A DNA stretch of 64,000 nt. It comes from Spongilla lacustris (taxonomy: Eukaryota; Porifera; Demospongiae; Spongillida; Spongillidae). Position numbers and translations under genes: made by a program. This document shows, one piece after another, positions 1 to 11,529 of the stretch (positions within the stretch are counted from its first letter, which is position 1; each line of letters starts with the position of its first letter). The stretch spans positions 714,403-778,402 of the forward strand of contig OX442430.1 of NCBI GenBank assembly GCA_949361645.1, written 5' to 3'. Under the pieces are notes generated by a model. The model saw nothing but the letters and a program-made list of their open reading frames with translations. It did no database searches and had not been told where the DNA came from.

Positions 1-2397
1 AACATGAAAGAGCCCGTCCTGTTACTGTATGTCTGGAGGGCGTAGCTACCTGGCACGCACGACCGATCGCACGACGAATCATTGGTGATCTTGAGCGAGT
101 AGCCTCTGCCATAATCTGTAATGTTGCAATCCTATAGGTTCCAAACGAAACATGCAGCATATATATATATATAATAATTATATATATATACATGTAGCGG
201 ACATTAAAATTAATGCTCATATATATACTGATCATTCATTATAGGCCTACATGGATGCACTGCATGTGCATGCTATAGTATACCGATCAATGCAACCCTA
301 CATGTAAGTGCATAATTATATAGGATTTATATATGTAGCAGAACATTAGTATTGTTTTGTGCATGATTATAATAATGATGTAATCAAGGGATCATTGATC
401 ATTATTTAGAGTTGAGAGATTTACACATTTAAATGCACGGGGGGGAGCCTGGGAGGGGGGGGGGGGGGGGGGGGGGGGTTGTGGACATAGAATTCAAATA
501 CGCTTGTTGAGTATATATAGCCTAAATGTTGCGTGTATAAGTATACTTACCATCTTCTGTGCTGCACTACAGGTGCCGATGTCGATTTCCAATGAGCGGA
601 AATTTAAGTCTAGATGCATGCAAATGAAAATAACTTGACATTTATACAACGTATAATAATAACGCCAGAACAGTATGCATGCTTAAAATGCACGCACGCA
701 CGGACATGTATAAGTGCTGCATGCATGTATATACATGTATACAGCCGGGCGCACAAAGCCACCTACGAGAATAAACCCCTCCCAGCCAAGATTGCAAATA
801 GATCAGATGCGCGCGCTCATACGGGCAAGCAATAAAACTATAAATTCTTTATTATACCATGTGTGCGTTTAAGTTCTGTACATAATACAAGCACACCGAT
901 CAACGTACCTATTCCGAAGTTGACTTTCATACTGGACCTCTCGCATGTATCAGAACACTGCGCATCTACTGCCCACACTAAAGCTGAAGATTTAAACATT
1001 TATTATCATTACCATTATTTGTAAAGAAATTGTCATGCACTGATTGGAGCCTGGCACAAGTGTATAATACTATATTACAATCCAATACACACCTACCGGC
1101 TATGATGAACGTAAAAGCCATGACTATATAGCTAACAGTTGCCTTCAAAGTTGTACGAATTATAGGAATATCGCCGCAGAGGATTGAGTGTATATATGCA
1201 TCTTATTCTGTTAAGAGGCCACTTATATATAATATGCAGATTATACAGCTTGCTTGGAATTACTTTGAAGCTCGGCACACCCTGCTTCGGTGCTCAAGAA
1301 ATTACGCGCTTGAGGGGTATCGTCTTGGAAACAATCCCACAATGAAATAGAGCTATAACAGACACCCTGTATTTAGTATTATGTGAAAGAATTAACGTTT
1401 ACTCTGAGTTACGGTGGATTACATCATTTTGCCTAGACGCCTCACAATGGTGAGTTAGCTATGCCTTGTACTATGCTAATCAGCTCATACACCAGCAAAA
1501 CATTGCCTTGTATGGTTTAAGACGGGAGACTAGTGTGCGTGCCAATGTCGGAGATAGTTGTTCTGCTGTGCCAAGTCACAAACACATTTTCACATTCTAA
1601 ACTTGTAGCTTCATGAGCATGCATGCATCAACACGTTTGCTGCTGTACATGGTGTTATCACCTTCTTTCCCAAACTGGTATACATTAGTGTAACTATCAG
1701 GAGTGTGTATGTACACGATCAGGGGCGGATACAGGATTTTGGGAAATGGGGGTCTGGTAACTATATTCACAACTGGGGGAGGGTACGGGAGGGGGCTTGC
1801 CCCCTCCCGTGACTGCAAGGGGGTCTGGGTGAGCGCTGATAGCTCCCCCAGTGGGGTCTGGGGCTTCGCTCCAGCCGCTTTTTTGCTTTTGCGTTTATTT
1901 ACAATGATTTCCAATACTTACATCACGTGGTATCCGCATTACTAACTAGAGCCTGCATCCATGGATAACGACAACTCTTCATTCTTCACAATGCTATGGT
2001 TCCTACTGCTCAGCAATTAAATTCGTGACGCAAAGCTTTTGTGAATTTGTGACCGAAGCGTGCACGTGGCCATGCATGTCGGTCTATAAAGTAAAACCAC
2101 GCAAGGTTGAGCCACATTCACAAAGGACCCATATAGGGAACTGTGAAAGAGTACTAGTGGCATCCGGCGAAGTATCAGTTAATTAAAATACCGCGGTTAG
2201 CTAGAAAACAAATCAAGCATAAATTTATCCATACATGGGTATTTCAGCAATATCACATCAATAATAATGAGTGGCCGGGTTTAGTTGAGACGTCTTAAGT
2301 ACATTCTTCAAAGTAATGTCTATGCATGCGGCGCGCTCATTCACTTCAACCACGTATACATGTAGCCAATACAATCTTCTATACTTATACTGACAGG
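1..2397. other. gene-poor intergenic DNA
   Basis: I see no supported coding exon here. The stretch is AT-rich with TA microsatellite patches near 160-190, a 24-base G run at 455-478, and many TACATGTA and GCATGC palindromes. A short interspersed repeat at about 1720-1880 is listed separately. The short open frames have no domain, no splice context and no compositional support. Confidence 0.6.
1720..1885 (+). mobile_element. short interspersed repeat, 'GGGGCGGATACAGG' family, copy 1
   Basis: The copy opens with AGGGGCGGATACAGGATTTT and continues into a G-rich and C-rich body (GGGAGGGGGCTTGCCCCCTC). The same opening recurs at 39718, and in inverted orientation (GGATCCGCC or GATCCGCCCC) at 40703 and 40866, each time next to a G or C homopolymer and a short GC palindrome. 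That makes it a dispersed non-coding family, probably MITE-like. I cannot see clear terminal repeats or target duplications. Confidence 0.6.
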
Positions 2398-2870
2398 GGT
2401 TCCGCGGTCAGCCTTGACCGTCCGCCAGCCGTCCGCCAAAGGACAAATTTCGAGCTGACTGTGACCGTCCGGCAGTGTTCGAAACTCCCATCGTCACTTT
2501 CGTCAGATCCGCAGTTGGGAGACCGTTAGAAATTTAACGTACGGTCAAATGTACCCGGTCATATACGGTCAGTCTGGTCCCCAGACTTCTTTGTTTTCGA
2601 TCTGCGAACGATTAGAAATGATAGTCTGGGGACTACATGTACAGAACTAGCATTGCTGTCATCTGGTCCCCAGACTATGGAGATGTGTGACGGGTGCGAA
2701 GGATGAAGTTGTTTCTTCGAAGTGCGAAGAAATAAGTAGAATTAGTTTGGAATTGTGGAGCAAAATGATTCCAAAATTAACGTGTGTTTTCACAGCTGAA
2801 GCTACTGGTATTAACGTAATGGATAAGATGGATTCAGAAAGGCTTGAAAGTGTTCAGCTGCTTTCATAAT
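2398..2870 (+). repeat. dispersed repeat, copy A
   Basis: This 470-base block is repeated in inverted orientation at about 6815-7690. Shared landmarks are GGACAAATTTCG, the palindromic core TCTGGTCCCCAGACT, and the segment around GGATAAGATGGATTCAGAAAG. Inside copy A, AGTCTGGGGAC and GTCCCCAGACT form a foldback. A 60-codon open frame lies in it, but the same frame is broken in copy B, so I read this as a non-autonomous element and not as a gene. Confidence 0.6.
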
Positions 2871-3280
2871 TTCACTACTTCATGTTTCCAACAATCGCCA
2901 ATTTCCATACTGATGTGTTTGTCTAGCTGCATGTGTTCCACAATCAAGGAAAAAATATTCATTAACCACAAACAGTACGTTACTTAAACTGATCGCAATA
3001 GTTAGTGGTTTAACATTTTAAAAAGAATATCCTAAATCAAAAGCTAAAGACTTCCAGGCGAATAGATCTACACCTTGTGGATAAGCACTGTGTTAGACGT
3101 ATACTAACACAAAAGTAACGTGATCTAACTTATCAAAAAGTACCAAAACTCACATATACAAGTATTAAAATTAAACCGAGCACCAATAATAAAAATAATT
3201 AACGCAATTATTTAAAAACCAACGGTATGAATTACTATTTTAGAATACAGTTTACCGTTACATGTTCTGACCACCACGGC

Positions 3281-3617
3281 GATGGACAAGGTCGTTGTGC
3301 GCATGCGCTAGCCATTACCCAGAAACTAGGTAATCGCATACTGTTGTAATTTATGTTTGTAAACCTTTCCGTATAACACCTCGTTCTCAGCGTAAACTCT
3401 TCCTCGTCCCAGACCATCAGTTTCGTACTTCGAGTCTAATCGGCTGGCCACCTCGGTAAAGAGGTAAGAACTTGGTCCAAGGAGCGAGGGACGAGGAAGA
3501 GTTTACGTTAAGAATGAGGTGGTATACGGAAAGGTTTGCAAACAAAAATTACAACAGTATGCGATTACCTAGTTTCTGGGTAATGGCCAGCGCATGAGCA
3601 CAAAGACCTTGTCCATC
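3281..3617. repeat. foldback element with 130-bp inverted arms
   Basis: Positions 3281-3410 and 3488-3617 are near-identical reverse complements: GATGGACAAGG...CTCGTCCC on the left against GGGACGAGG...CTTGTCCATC on the right, with a loop of about 77 bases. Such a structure is typical of a foldback or palindromic MITE, and it could form a hairpin RNA if transcribed. Confidence 0.75.
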
Positions 3618-3932
3618 AATTCCAGGCCCTATTTCCCCCCGCTAATTTAAAAATAGGGCCTGGGCCGATACGAAAACCTTTGCTGCATTCTTCCCAGGAA
3701 AAAAAAAAAACAAGCATGATCATCTTGTGGATCTTAGCAAAGATTCATGCATGAATCCTGCAATAAATCAGACATGATCTATAATGCATGATTTTGGGAC
3801 ATGATTCAGGGCCTAATCTTGCGATGGATCTGGTATGAAACATGCATGATCATGGCATGAAGATCCATGCATGCACACATTGTACAAAAAAAAAAACAGC
3901 AGAAAAATTCCAGAAAAAAAAAAAAAACAAGT

Positions 3933-4014
3933 TCATGCTTCTTCACTGTCAGCATCATCATCATCAGGGTTGTCATCATCATCATCAGGGTCGTCGTCAT
4001 CATCATCATCAGGG

Positions 4015-4059
<45 letters not shown>

Positions 4060-4065
4060 GGGTCG

Positions 4066-4104
<39 letters not shown>

Positions 4105-4110
4105 GGGTCG

Positions 4111-4149
<39 letters not shown>

Positions 4150-4155
4150 GGGTCG

Positions 4156-4188
<33 letters not shown>

Positions 4189-4194
4189 GGGTCG

Positions 4195-4242
<48 letters not shown>

Positions 4243-4248
4243 GGGTCG

Positions 4249-4314
<66 letters not shown>

Positions 4315-4514
4315 GGGTCGTCATCACTTTCAGACTCCTCACCATCACATTGGTGATGTTCTTCAGCCTCATCAACTGGCAGTGTCAATGACCTTTTCTT
4401 ACTTTCTTCTTTCAAACTTCTTTCAACTTCATGACATTTTTGATTACATTTTCTTTTCAGAACTCTTAAATCCACTTTTCCATGACCAAATCGTGCATCA
4501 ATATACATGTACAT
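3933..4514 (-). CDS. possible Asp-rich protein (doubtful exon)
   Basis: This frame reads about 60 ordinary-looking residues with a charged, helix-prone composition (for example KKRSLTLPVDEAEEHH), then an acidic tail made of Asp runs separated by single Pro residues, ending ADSEEA-stop. The tail is encoded by a (GAT)n tract at about 3951-4325. The interruptions keep the reading frame, which mildly supports coding. The other strand and frames of the same tract give poly-His, poly-Ser or poly-Ile, which are surely shadows. No upstream exon joins in phase. Just upstream on the same strand, at about 4570-4640, a short frame reads SLLFIPKPGLEKDKVKK and could be another exon. No family is recognised; long Asp tails occur in nucleolar and chromatin proteins and in calcium-binding secreted proteins. 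It may simply be a microsatellite with fortuitous open frames. Confidence 0.3.
3951..4325. repeat. interrupted (CAT)n trinucleotide array
   Basis: Blocks of 3 to about 21 CAT/ATC units are separated by nearly identical spacers (CAGGGTCGT). The array is therefore a higher-order repeat with block plus spacer as the unit, not a plain microsatellite. Confidence 0.95.
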
Positions 4515-5400
4515 GTATTCTAGTAAAGTAATTGCGTTAAATTAATATTTTCATGTATACTGTATACTTGCAAAGTAGTTTCTTTACTTTATCTTTCTCC
4601 AACCCTGGCTTTGGAATGAACAGAAGTGATCTATTCATAACTTCTTTGTTAATATTTTATCCATTAAGGAGAGGGCAAGTGCATATGGAGTGTCTGCTTG
4701 AATGCAGGATATAACAATGTCATTGCACACTTTAAAATATAAAAATTCTTAAATGCATCAATCCTTTCATCAAATACATCCATATTTCTCGCACATCTTT
4801 TTCAATTTGTATAATCCTATCTTGATAACTAGGGATTAAATCAATTGTGCTAACCTTTTACATGCATGCACTGCATGATGTGTTACCTCTTTCTAAATGG
4901 TACTTTCAGTACTCTTTTGTGATGACAGTTCAGGATCCTGGTGGATGAGAAAATCATGCTGATGGTAATTGTATGTGATGCAGACTAAGCACACAAACAT
5001 TTTGTCTGATTTGATCGCTGTCACTTCTACTGGTCATGGTGGTTTCGGTTGATTGGCTATTCTCATGTAGGGAAAAGGAAAAATTAATTGCGCAAATAAG
5101 TATTATATTCCATCAAAATTGCATTCATACCTTAGCATTTTGCAATATTTATCATCTTCAAAACAAAAACACTGACTTATTGATGTAAAAATTGTGCGCG
5201 CGTTTACAATTTTGGCATAAAGTGCGATGTGTAGGTAGACCTCAGCGTGGCCACGCTACTAGTAAGGTCGGGACACACCCCACTGAGTATGTGGTTATGT
5301 GCTGAATGTAGGCCTAGCAATTTAGGCCTAATATGTAGGTAGCTGTGATTGTGTTCTGGTGGCATGGTTCTCTGGTATGATGTGGGTAGTCAGTTGTGGT
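4515..5400. other. no gene seen
   Basis: AT-rich intergenic DNA. Apart from the weak minus-strand frame near 4570-4640 mentioned under the Asp-rich entry, I see no exon, RNA gene or clear repeat. Confidence 0.5.
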
Positions 5401-5715
5401 TGTCTGGTGTGATGTGTAGTGGTGTCTGACATCTGGTGCGATTTGGTAGCTGTGGTTGTGTATATAATGTGATGGGGGTAGCTGTGGTTGTATAGGAGGG
5501 TGTCTGGTATGGTGTCTGACATCTGGTGCGATTTGGTAGCTGTGGTTGTGTATATAATGTGATGGGGGTAGCTGTGGTTGTATAGGAGGGTGTCTGGTAT
5601 GGTGTCTGACATCTGGTGCGATTTGGTAGCTGTGGTTGTGTATATAATGTGATGGGGGTAGCTGTGGTTGTATAGGAGGGTGTCTGGTGTGATGTGTAGG
5701 GGTGTCTGGTGTGAT
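5401..5715. repeat. 90-bp minisatellite, about 3 copies
   Basis: The landmark ATCTGGTGCGATTTGG recurs at 5431, 5521 and 5611, giving an exact 90-bp period with almost no divergence. 90 is divisible by three, so a repeated 30-residue frame appears on the minus strand, but it has no start context or splice support and I do not call it a gene. Confidence 0.9.
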
Positions 5716-6157
5716 GTGTACATGTAGGTAGCTGTGGTTGAGTGCTGAGTGACACGACCATAACTCAGTGAGCAGAACTGAAGCCTGAATAACCTAGGTA
5801 TTCGGCTGGTACATTGTCAAAACCTATTCTGAAAAATCGATTAGTGTTCGGGAAAAATCGATTTTCATCATTCAGGGGACCCTATAATATGCAGGGTAGT
5901 ATAAGGATCAAGCTTATCTGAATAGCTGGCATGAGTTAAATTAAAATTGCCATACTTTTAAATTTGCTACAGCTGCTAAACATAATCCATTGAAATTATT
6001 CCATTCAAGATTAGCATGCATGATACATGAATGGTCATGTATGGTTCTAGCACCTTGAAAGTAGAGCTCCATGCATATCATGAAACATCATGCACGAAAC
6101 ATGACCATGCAAGACACTTTCCTTGCGTTGGCTTCATTTTTAGGCAAGCACTATACT

Positions 6158-6206
6158 CATACCCAGACTCAGCGAATAATCATCCTCGTGCACAAGTCTG
6201 GGTACG
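6158..6206. repeat. short foldback, 'TACCCAGAC' family
   Basis: CATACCCAGACT at the left pairs with AGTCTGGGTACG at the right across about 25 bases. A longer member of the same family lies at 7828-7913. Confidence 0.55.
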
Positions 6207-6814
6207 AACTGACGCTTAAAGCTTTTCTCTCATTGTTGGGGTCCTCCTACTTATTTTCGCGCTTTCAAACCCGCTCCTGAATCGACTAGAATATGCGATG
6301 TAGCAGGATACCCCCCCCTCCCCCTAAAAACTGTCCGGCCTGACAACGTAGTGTAGCTTGTCTAGGATACGTTGTCCCCTAGGACAATTATTCCTAAGAA
6401 TATCGGTCCGCTTTAGGATTTGCTGTCCCCTTTTGTTTTTGTAAGCCTCACTTAATCAAATACAAATAGCCCAATCGATAGGATATTAGTGCAGTTACGC
6501 TCTCCTGAAAGAATTTTGCGTGCTGATCACTTTGATGATAAACACATTAGTATTCTTATAAATCTTCCTTGCTCCCTAATGTATAATATGTTCCTCCGTG
6601 TGTCCTGCTTCCTCTAATCTCATACATGCAACTGATAAATATAATGCACCATATACGTGAATAATACACAAGTAAGTCAAATCTCTGTGATTTGTGGGAT
6701 GCATGATTTGGTGGTGCAAAACGCCAAAAAGCAAGGAAACAAAGCACATGCAGAAGAACACATAGATGGCCATGGGGAAACATGAAGTAGTGAAATTGTT
6801 ATTTCACCGTAAAG

Positions 6815-7690
6815 CAGAACTCTAGATCTTTCAAGTCTTTCTGAATCCATCTTATCCTTTACGTTAAACCAGTAGCTTCAGCTCTGAAAACACACGTTTA
6901 TTTGGAATCATTTTTGCTCCACAATTCCATGCGCCGAAGGAACTGATGAATTTCACGAAACAACTTCTATTCTTCGTACCCATACATCACACATCGCTGT
7001 AGTCTGCAGGTGACCAGATGAATGGTACTCACTCAGCAATGCCAGTCATCTGGTCCCCTGCAGAATATCATCTCTGGTAGTTCGCAGATCGAAAACTAAG
7101 GAGTTTGGGGACTAGACCAGGGATATTAAATACATGGATTGGAAACGAGGCTGATATACGGCTGAATTACGGTATTCCTAATTTCCATCCGTGTTGCGCT
7201 TGAGGGCTATTCTTAGAGTCGCGAAATCGCAGAAACGAAAAGCTACACTTAGTAAGTTGGTTTCTTTCTAATTAAGAGGCAGGTTTTACTAATGGGATCA
7301 GTCAAGCTTTACTTTTGAAAGCAATGTATAAGCCTGTTAAAGCGTTCGGATCGCTTAAGCTTCGAGTATTAACGAAATCTCCTGAACAACTTCCCGTACA
7401 ACAGATCTGAAAACTTTGGACTACACCCCTGAAACCCGTCCACTGGGATCAGCATCCATGTCATATTCGTCCGAGTCAACAGCAAACTCACCAATTCTGA
7501 ATCCATGCAGGCGCAACACGGATGGTTTTCCGGTACACGTAGATTACGGAACCGTTTCCAATCCATGTATTTAATATCCCTGACCAGACTGAACGTACCG
7601 GCAAAATTTTTATTTAAGGTCGACACTTAAATTTCTGACGGTCGGAGTTTAACTTTTGAACACTTCCGGACAGCGCGAAATTTGTCCTTT
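6815..7690 (-). repeat. dispersed repeat, copy B, interrupted by a MITE
   Basis: This is the reverse-complement partner of 2398-2870. It is split at 7117/7583 by an inserted miniature transposon. Removing the insertion restores the alignment across the TCTGGTCCCC region of copy A, so the insertion is younger than the repeat family. Confidence 0.65.
7118..7582. mobile_element. hAT-like miniature inverted-repeat element
   Basis: The 465-bp insert starts CAGGGATATT and ends with its perfect reverse complement. The first 29 bases of each end match exactly, and similarity resumes further in (CCATCCGTGTTGCGC on both sides), giving imperfect TIRs of about 80 bp. The flanks are ACTAGAC on the left and ACCAGAC on the right, a 7-base direct repeat with one mismatch. 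TIRs beginning CAGGG are typical of the hAT superfamily, whose target duplications are 8 bp, so hAT is likely but not proven. There is no transposase frame, so it is non-autonomous. Confidence 0.75.
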
Positions 7691-7827
7691 GAGTATTAGC
7701 GGCCGCGGAAATAATTTATTATGAATTTGTCTATTAGTGTGCATGTCACCTGGTCGCCCGTATTGGTTCAACTTCCTGTGCTAGCTCACTCTGAACGCAG
7801 TACGGTAGCGTTCCCTTATTAACATTA

Positions 7828-7913
7828 GTCTCGTACCCAGACCTACGCTCGCAGCTGCGATGGATTACATCACCGCTATGCTGCAGCTGCGAGTGTGGGT
7901 CTGGGTACGAGAC
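7828..7913. repeat. foldback element, 31-bp arms
   Basis: GTCTCGTACCCAGACC at the left and its reverse complement at the right end continue inward to GCAGCTGC on both sides, giving arms of about 31 bp and a loop of about 24 bp. It lies about 45 bp upstream of the TATA box of the next gene. Confidence 0.7.
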
Positions 7914-7956
7914 TAACTAAATAATTTTACGGTCGTATCCGAAAGCCCGCCCACTG

Positions 7957-7990
7957 TATATATTAAGAGGCCGGTCCCACGTTTCAGACT
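7957..7990 (+). promoter_or_regulatory. core promoter (TATA box + initiator) of the CABIT/SAM gene
   Basis: TATATATTAA at 7957-7966 is followed by an initiator-like TTTCAGACT with its A at 7986, 29 bases downstream. That is the canonical TATA-to-start spacing. The predicted start codon is 58 bases further on. Assignment is by motif and position only. Confidence 0.5.
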
Positions 7991-8043
7991 ATTATTGTAT
8001 TGTAGTGGTTATATTTATATTGACGTACGTAGCAAGCAACTGG

Positions 8044-8666
8044 ATGGAGTGCGATCAGCGGAACAAGGAGTAAGTGCAGCTACTCTGTGTTGCCTGTGCA
8101 TGTGTGCGCTGGAAAGATGCTAGGTGAACGCGTGGTGATGCGTGCAATCTGCTTCTCCTATAAGGAGCGCAGGCATTGTTAACGTTCCGACTGCCGTCTC
8201 TTCCCCCATCACCGCGATTTCCTGCAACTTGCACAACGTCTGTTCGCCAGTCGCTTTTGGACGGTGGAAATAAGTATGGCAGCCCTGCATGCATGCATGC
8301 ATCGTGGCGTGGGCCGTTAAACAGGTGACAATGGTCAGCCTACTGGCGCCTCAAAGAGCGTACTAATCAGTATGAGGTCAATTATTGGCCGGCTAGGGAG
8401 GGAAAGCACGGTGTGAGCGGGTTGTGGGAACGTCGTCCAGTAGTCATTCTCATGTCTGCTACTTTGATTCGACTAATTAAGCGAATTATGGTGGGGTGGT
8501 GTTCGCAGTGTAACGTGGGTATAGTTGGAATTTGCATCGTTGATGGCCAGGAGGCAGCGCAATAGTAGGTAATATCAAAGTTTGTTGTGCATGCGTGCGT
8601 ATTTGTGCGTGCGAGTTAGCTGTGGAGTGAATTCTGTGCGTGCGTGCGTGCTTGTTAATGTATGCG

Positions 8667-8742
<76 letters not shown>

Positions 8743-11264
8743 CGCGTTAGTGTGCTTGCGTATTTACCCGTTAGTGAGTGCTGACTCAATTAACACCTGG
8801 TGCTTTAGTGCTCAAGGGATATATCTATTGTGCGTCCCAAGATAACATCTTTAAAACTATGTGTGTGTGTAAGTTGACATTGGCCTGTACCCTTGTCACG
8901 TCATGAATATGCGCGCTATACTATAATGCACACAGGATTATTATTTTACTGCAGTTGTGCGGTTCGGTCGTAAGCTGTTCTGTTGTACGAAGTTAGTTCC
9001 ATTAGGTGCCTGTACTGTGTCTTGAGCTGACCTGACTTAATTGCATGTAAATCTGCAGTAAACACGTGAATATAATATAACTTATACCCATGATGAATAT
9101 TGTAACTACACTGTAAAACATCACTATTTTAAAAATGTTATAAAAGCCCCTCCCTCTTCCTAGTGCATATGCGGATACCACCTACGATACCATACCCTGT
9201 CAACAAGCCTTCAACAGCAATGGCAACAGCAATGGCTTTCGAAACACCTTCCCTCGTCCAAAGCCATCTGTGCCCTCCAAGCCAGTAAGGCGGAGCAGCC
9301 AGACTGCCCTACCTCCCATCCCCTCGCCCTCCTCCTCCTCCCCATCTCCCTCCTTCACCTCTTCTCGCCAACTGCGCACCCGCTGTTCCAACTCGGAAGG
9401 TGACCTGTTGGCCAAGGGGAACGCAGACCTGCCCACTACTAAGCCTCGGAGTGCCACATGTGTGGACCCAGTGGACTCCGCCCACTCCCAGTCGGACCAG
9501 AAGTTCACCCGTTCCCTCTCCCTCAGTCACCACTCCAGTGACAACCTGTTGGAGGAGCAGCCCGAGGAGGAAGAGGAGGAGCCTAAGCAGGAACCACCAA
9601 CCGATGTCTCTCTCAAGCAGTTTGTGGCCAAGTGTGGACGCCACCTGCCCAAGAGAGCGCGTGTGTGCAAAGGCTACCACAGCATGTGCGACCAGGCCAC
9701 CATCACCACGGGAGATGTCTTCACCTTCCACTTCATTCGCTGCCGCAGTGTGGTCCGAGCCCAGGACCAGAACGGGACCAACTACACCATTCCTCTCAAC
9801 TCGACCGCCCAGTTTGGCGTGGTCTTCAACCCGAGCAACAACCTGGAGCAGGCGTGCAGAGGGTACCAGTACGAGAGTGTGGCGGACATGTTGGCCCTCA
9901 GGCAGCTGCCCACCTTTGTCAGGGCCAAGTTCAGCTACAACACCACTGACGGCCCAGAGTACTGTGTGTTCCCGGGAGAGGTCTTGCACTTGATTGGTCC
10001 GACAAGGCAGCGCAACCGTCTGTTCCTGCAGGCCCACAGCATGTCGCGCAACTGCAAGAAGCTGCTGGCGGATGACTGTGCCAGCTGTTTCAGCACTGCT
10101 CCTGAAGACGTACAGCTGCACCTGTACGAGATGAGCACCACGTGCAAACTGGAGTCCCTCCTCCCCATCCACGCCATCGTCTACGTGAGCGAGCGGTGTC
10201 CTGTCCCCGCTCTAGGGGACCTCGCCAAAGAAGTGCTGCAGCTCAGGGAGTGTGCCACAGAGGTGTCCGTCATCGCTACGGGGGACGAAGGGGATGTGGG
10301 AGGAGGAGGAGGAGGAGGGGACAGTCAGGTGATAGAGATGTTGGACAGTCTGGATATTGAGCTTCAGGAGATGGACAGTAAGGTGGAGGAGGATGAGACG
10401 CTTGTGAGGAAGGCTAGGCAGCTCTATGAGGAGTTCAATCCCCAGGCGATTAAGTATTACATGAACAAGCCGCCATCTAGTAGGGTGTTCGAGACCCAGA
10501 CTGCTCTGTACCAGTGTGTAACCTTGGAGACCCACTTCAGGGGGCTGGAGCTGGTGAGGTCTCCAAAGCTGAGCGAAGTGCTGTCATCCTCTCCACATAG
10601 TACTGAACTGGTGAGTGACAGGGTGGTGGGTGTGATGTAGGGGAGGTGTGGGTGTGATCTAGGGGTGGTGTGGTGGTGGGATAGAAATGGGAGGGTGTGG
10701 CATTGGGGACAAGACGGAGATGGGACAAGGGAAAGTGGTAGTGTTGGGGGTGGAGGAGGGAAGGGAAGGGGAGGAGGGAAGGGGAGGCTATGGTGCTGAA
10801 CATGCACTGCCAGTGTCATCTGAAGTCTTGTGGTCCCTCAGTCTCCCCAGACTGTTGTTCTTATCAAGTACATTCTTGTAGTGGTGGTGGTGTGTGAAAT
10901 TTGATCATTCCTTATACATATAAATTAAATAAATCTGTCCACTGTACCTCCAGGCTGTAACTTTGTACCACATCCTGTTTATCTGCATCCCATTGTCCTC
11001 CCCTCTCTTACTCAGGAGCTCCAGTTGTCTAAAGATGGCTGCTTCAAAGTTGGTCCAAGCAATGGCCACGATGCAGACCCTAGTGCCCAGGCCATATTCA
11101 CGTACGCTGTCCCCAATCCATCTGTGTACGCGATCCCGACCTGCAACAAGACCCCAGCTGAGGTCATGGCTGCACTGGACCGCAGGCTTGAGAGTCTGGA
11201 GGATAGCCACAAGCAGCACATGAGCCAAGTCATGCAGGTGGGCTCTTATTAGAGTCATTTACAT

Positions 11265-11303
<39 letters not shown>

Positions 11304-11466
11304 TTCATACATGCATACACACACATATACATACATGCATACATACATACATACATACATGCATGCATACATACATACATACATACATACATACATACAT
11401 ACATACATACATACATACATACATACATACATACATACATACACACACTCACACCCACACACACAC

Positions 11467-11529
<63 letters not shown>

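Noticed and set aside
3806..4531. Poly-Met, poly-His, poly-Ile and poly-Ser proteins over the CAT array
   Set aside because: Alternative-frame readings of the trinucleotide repeat. At most one frame (poly-Asp) has plausible flanking sequence.
9309..10172. Long minus-strand frame opposite the CABIT exon
   Set aside because: It is the antisense shadow of a GC-rich coding exon whose sense product has a recognisable domain and fitting splice sites.
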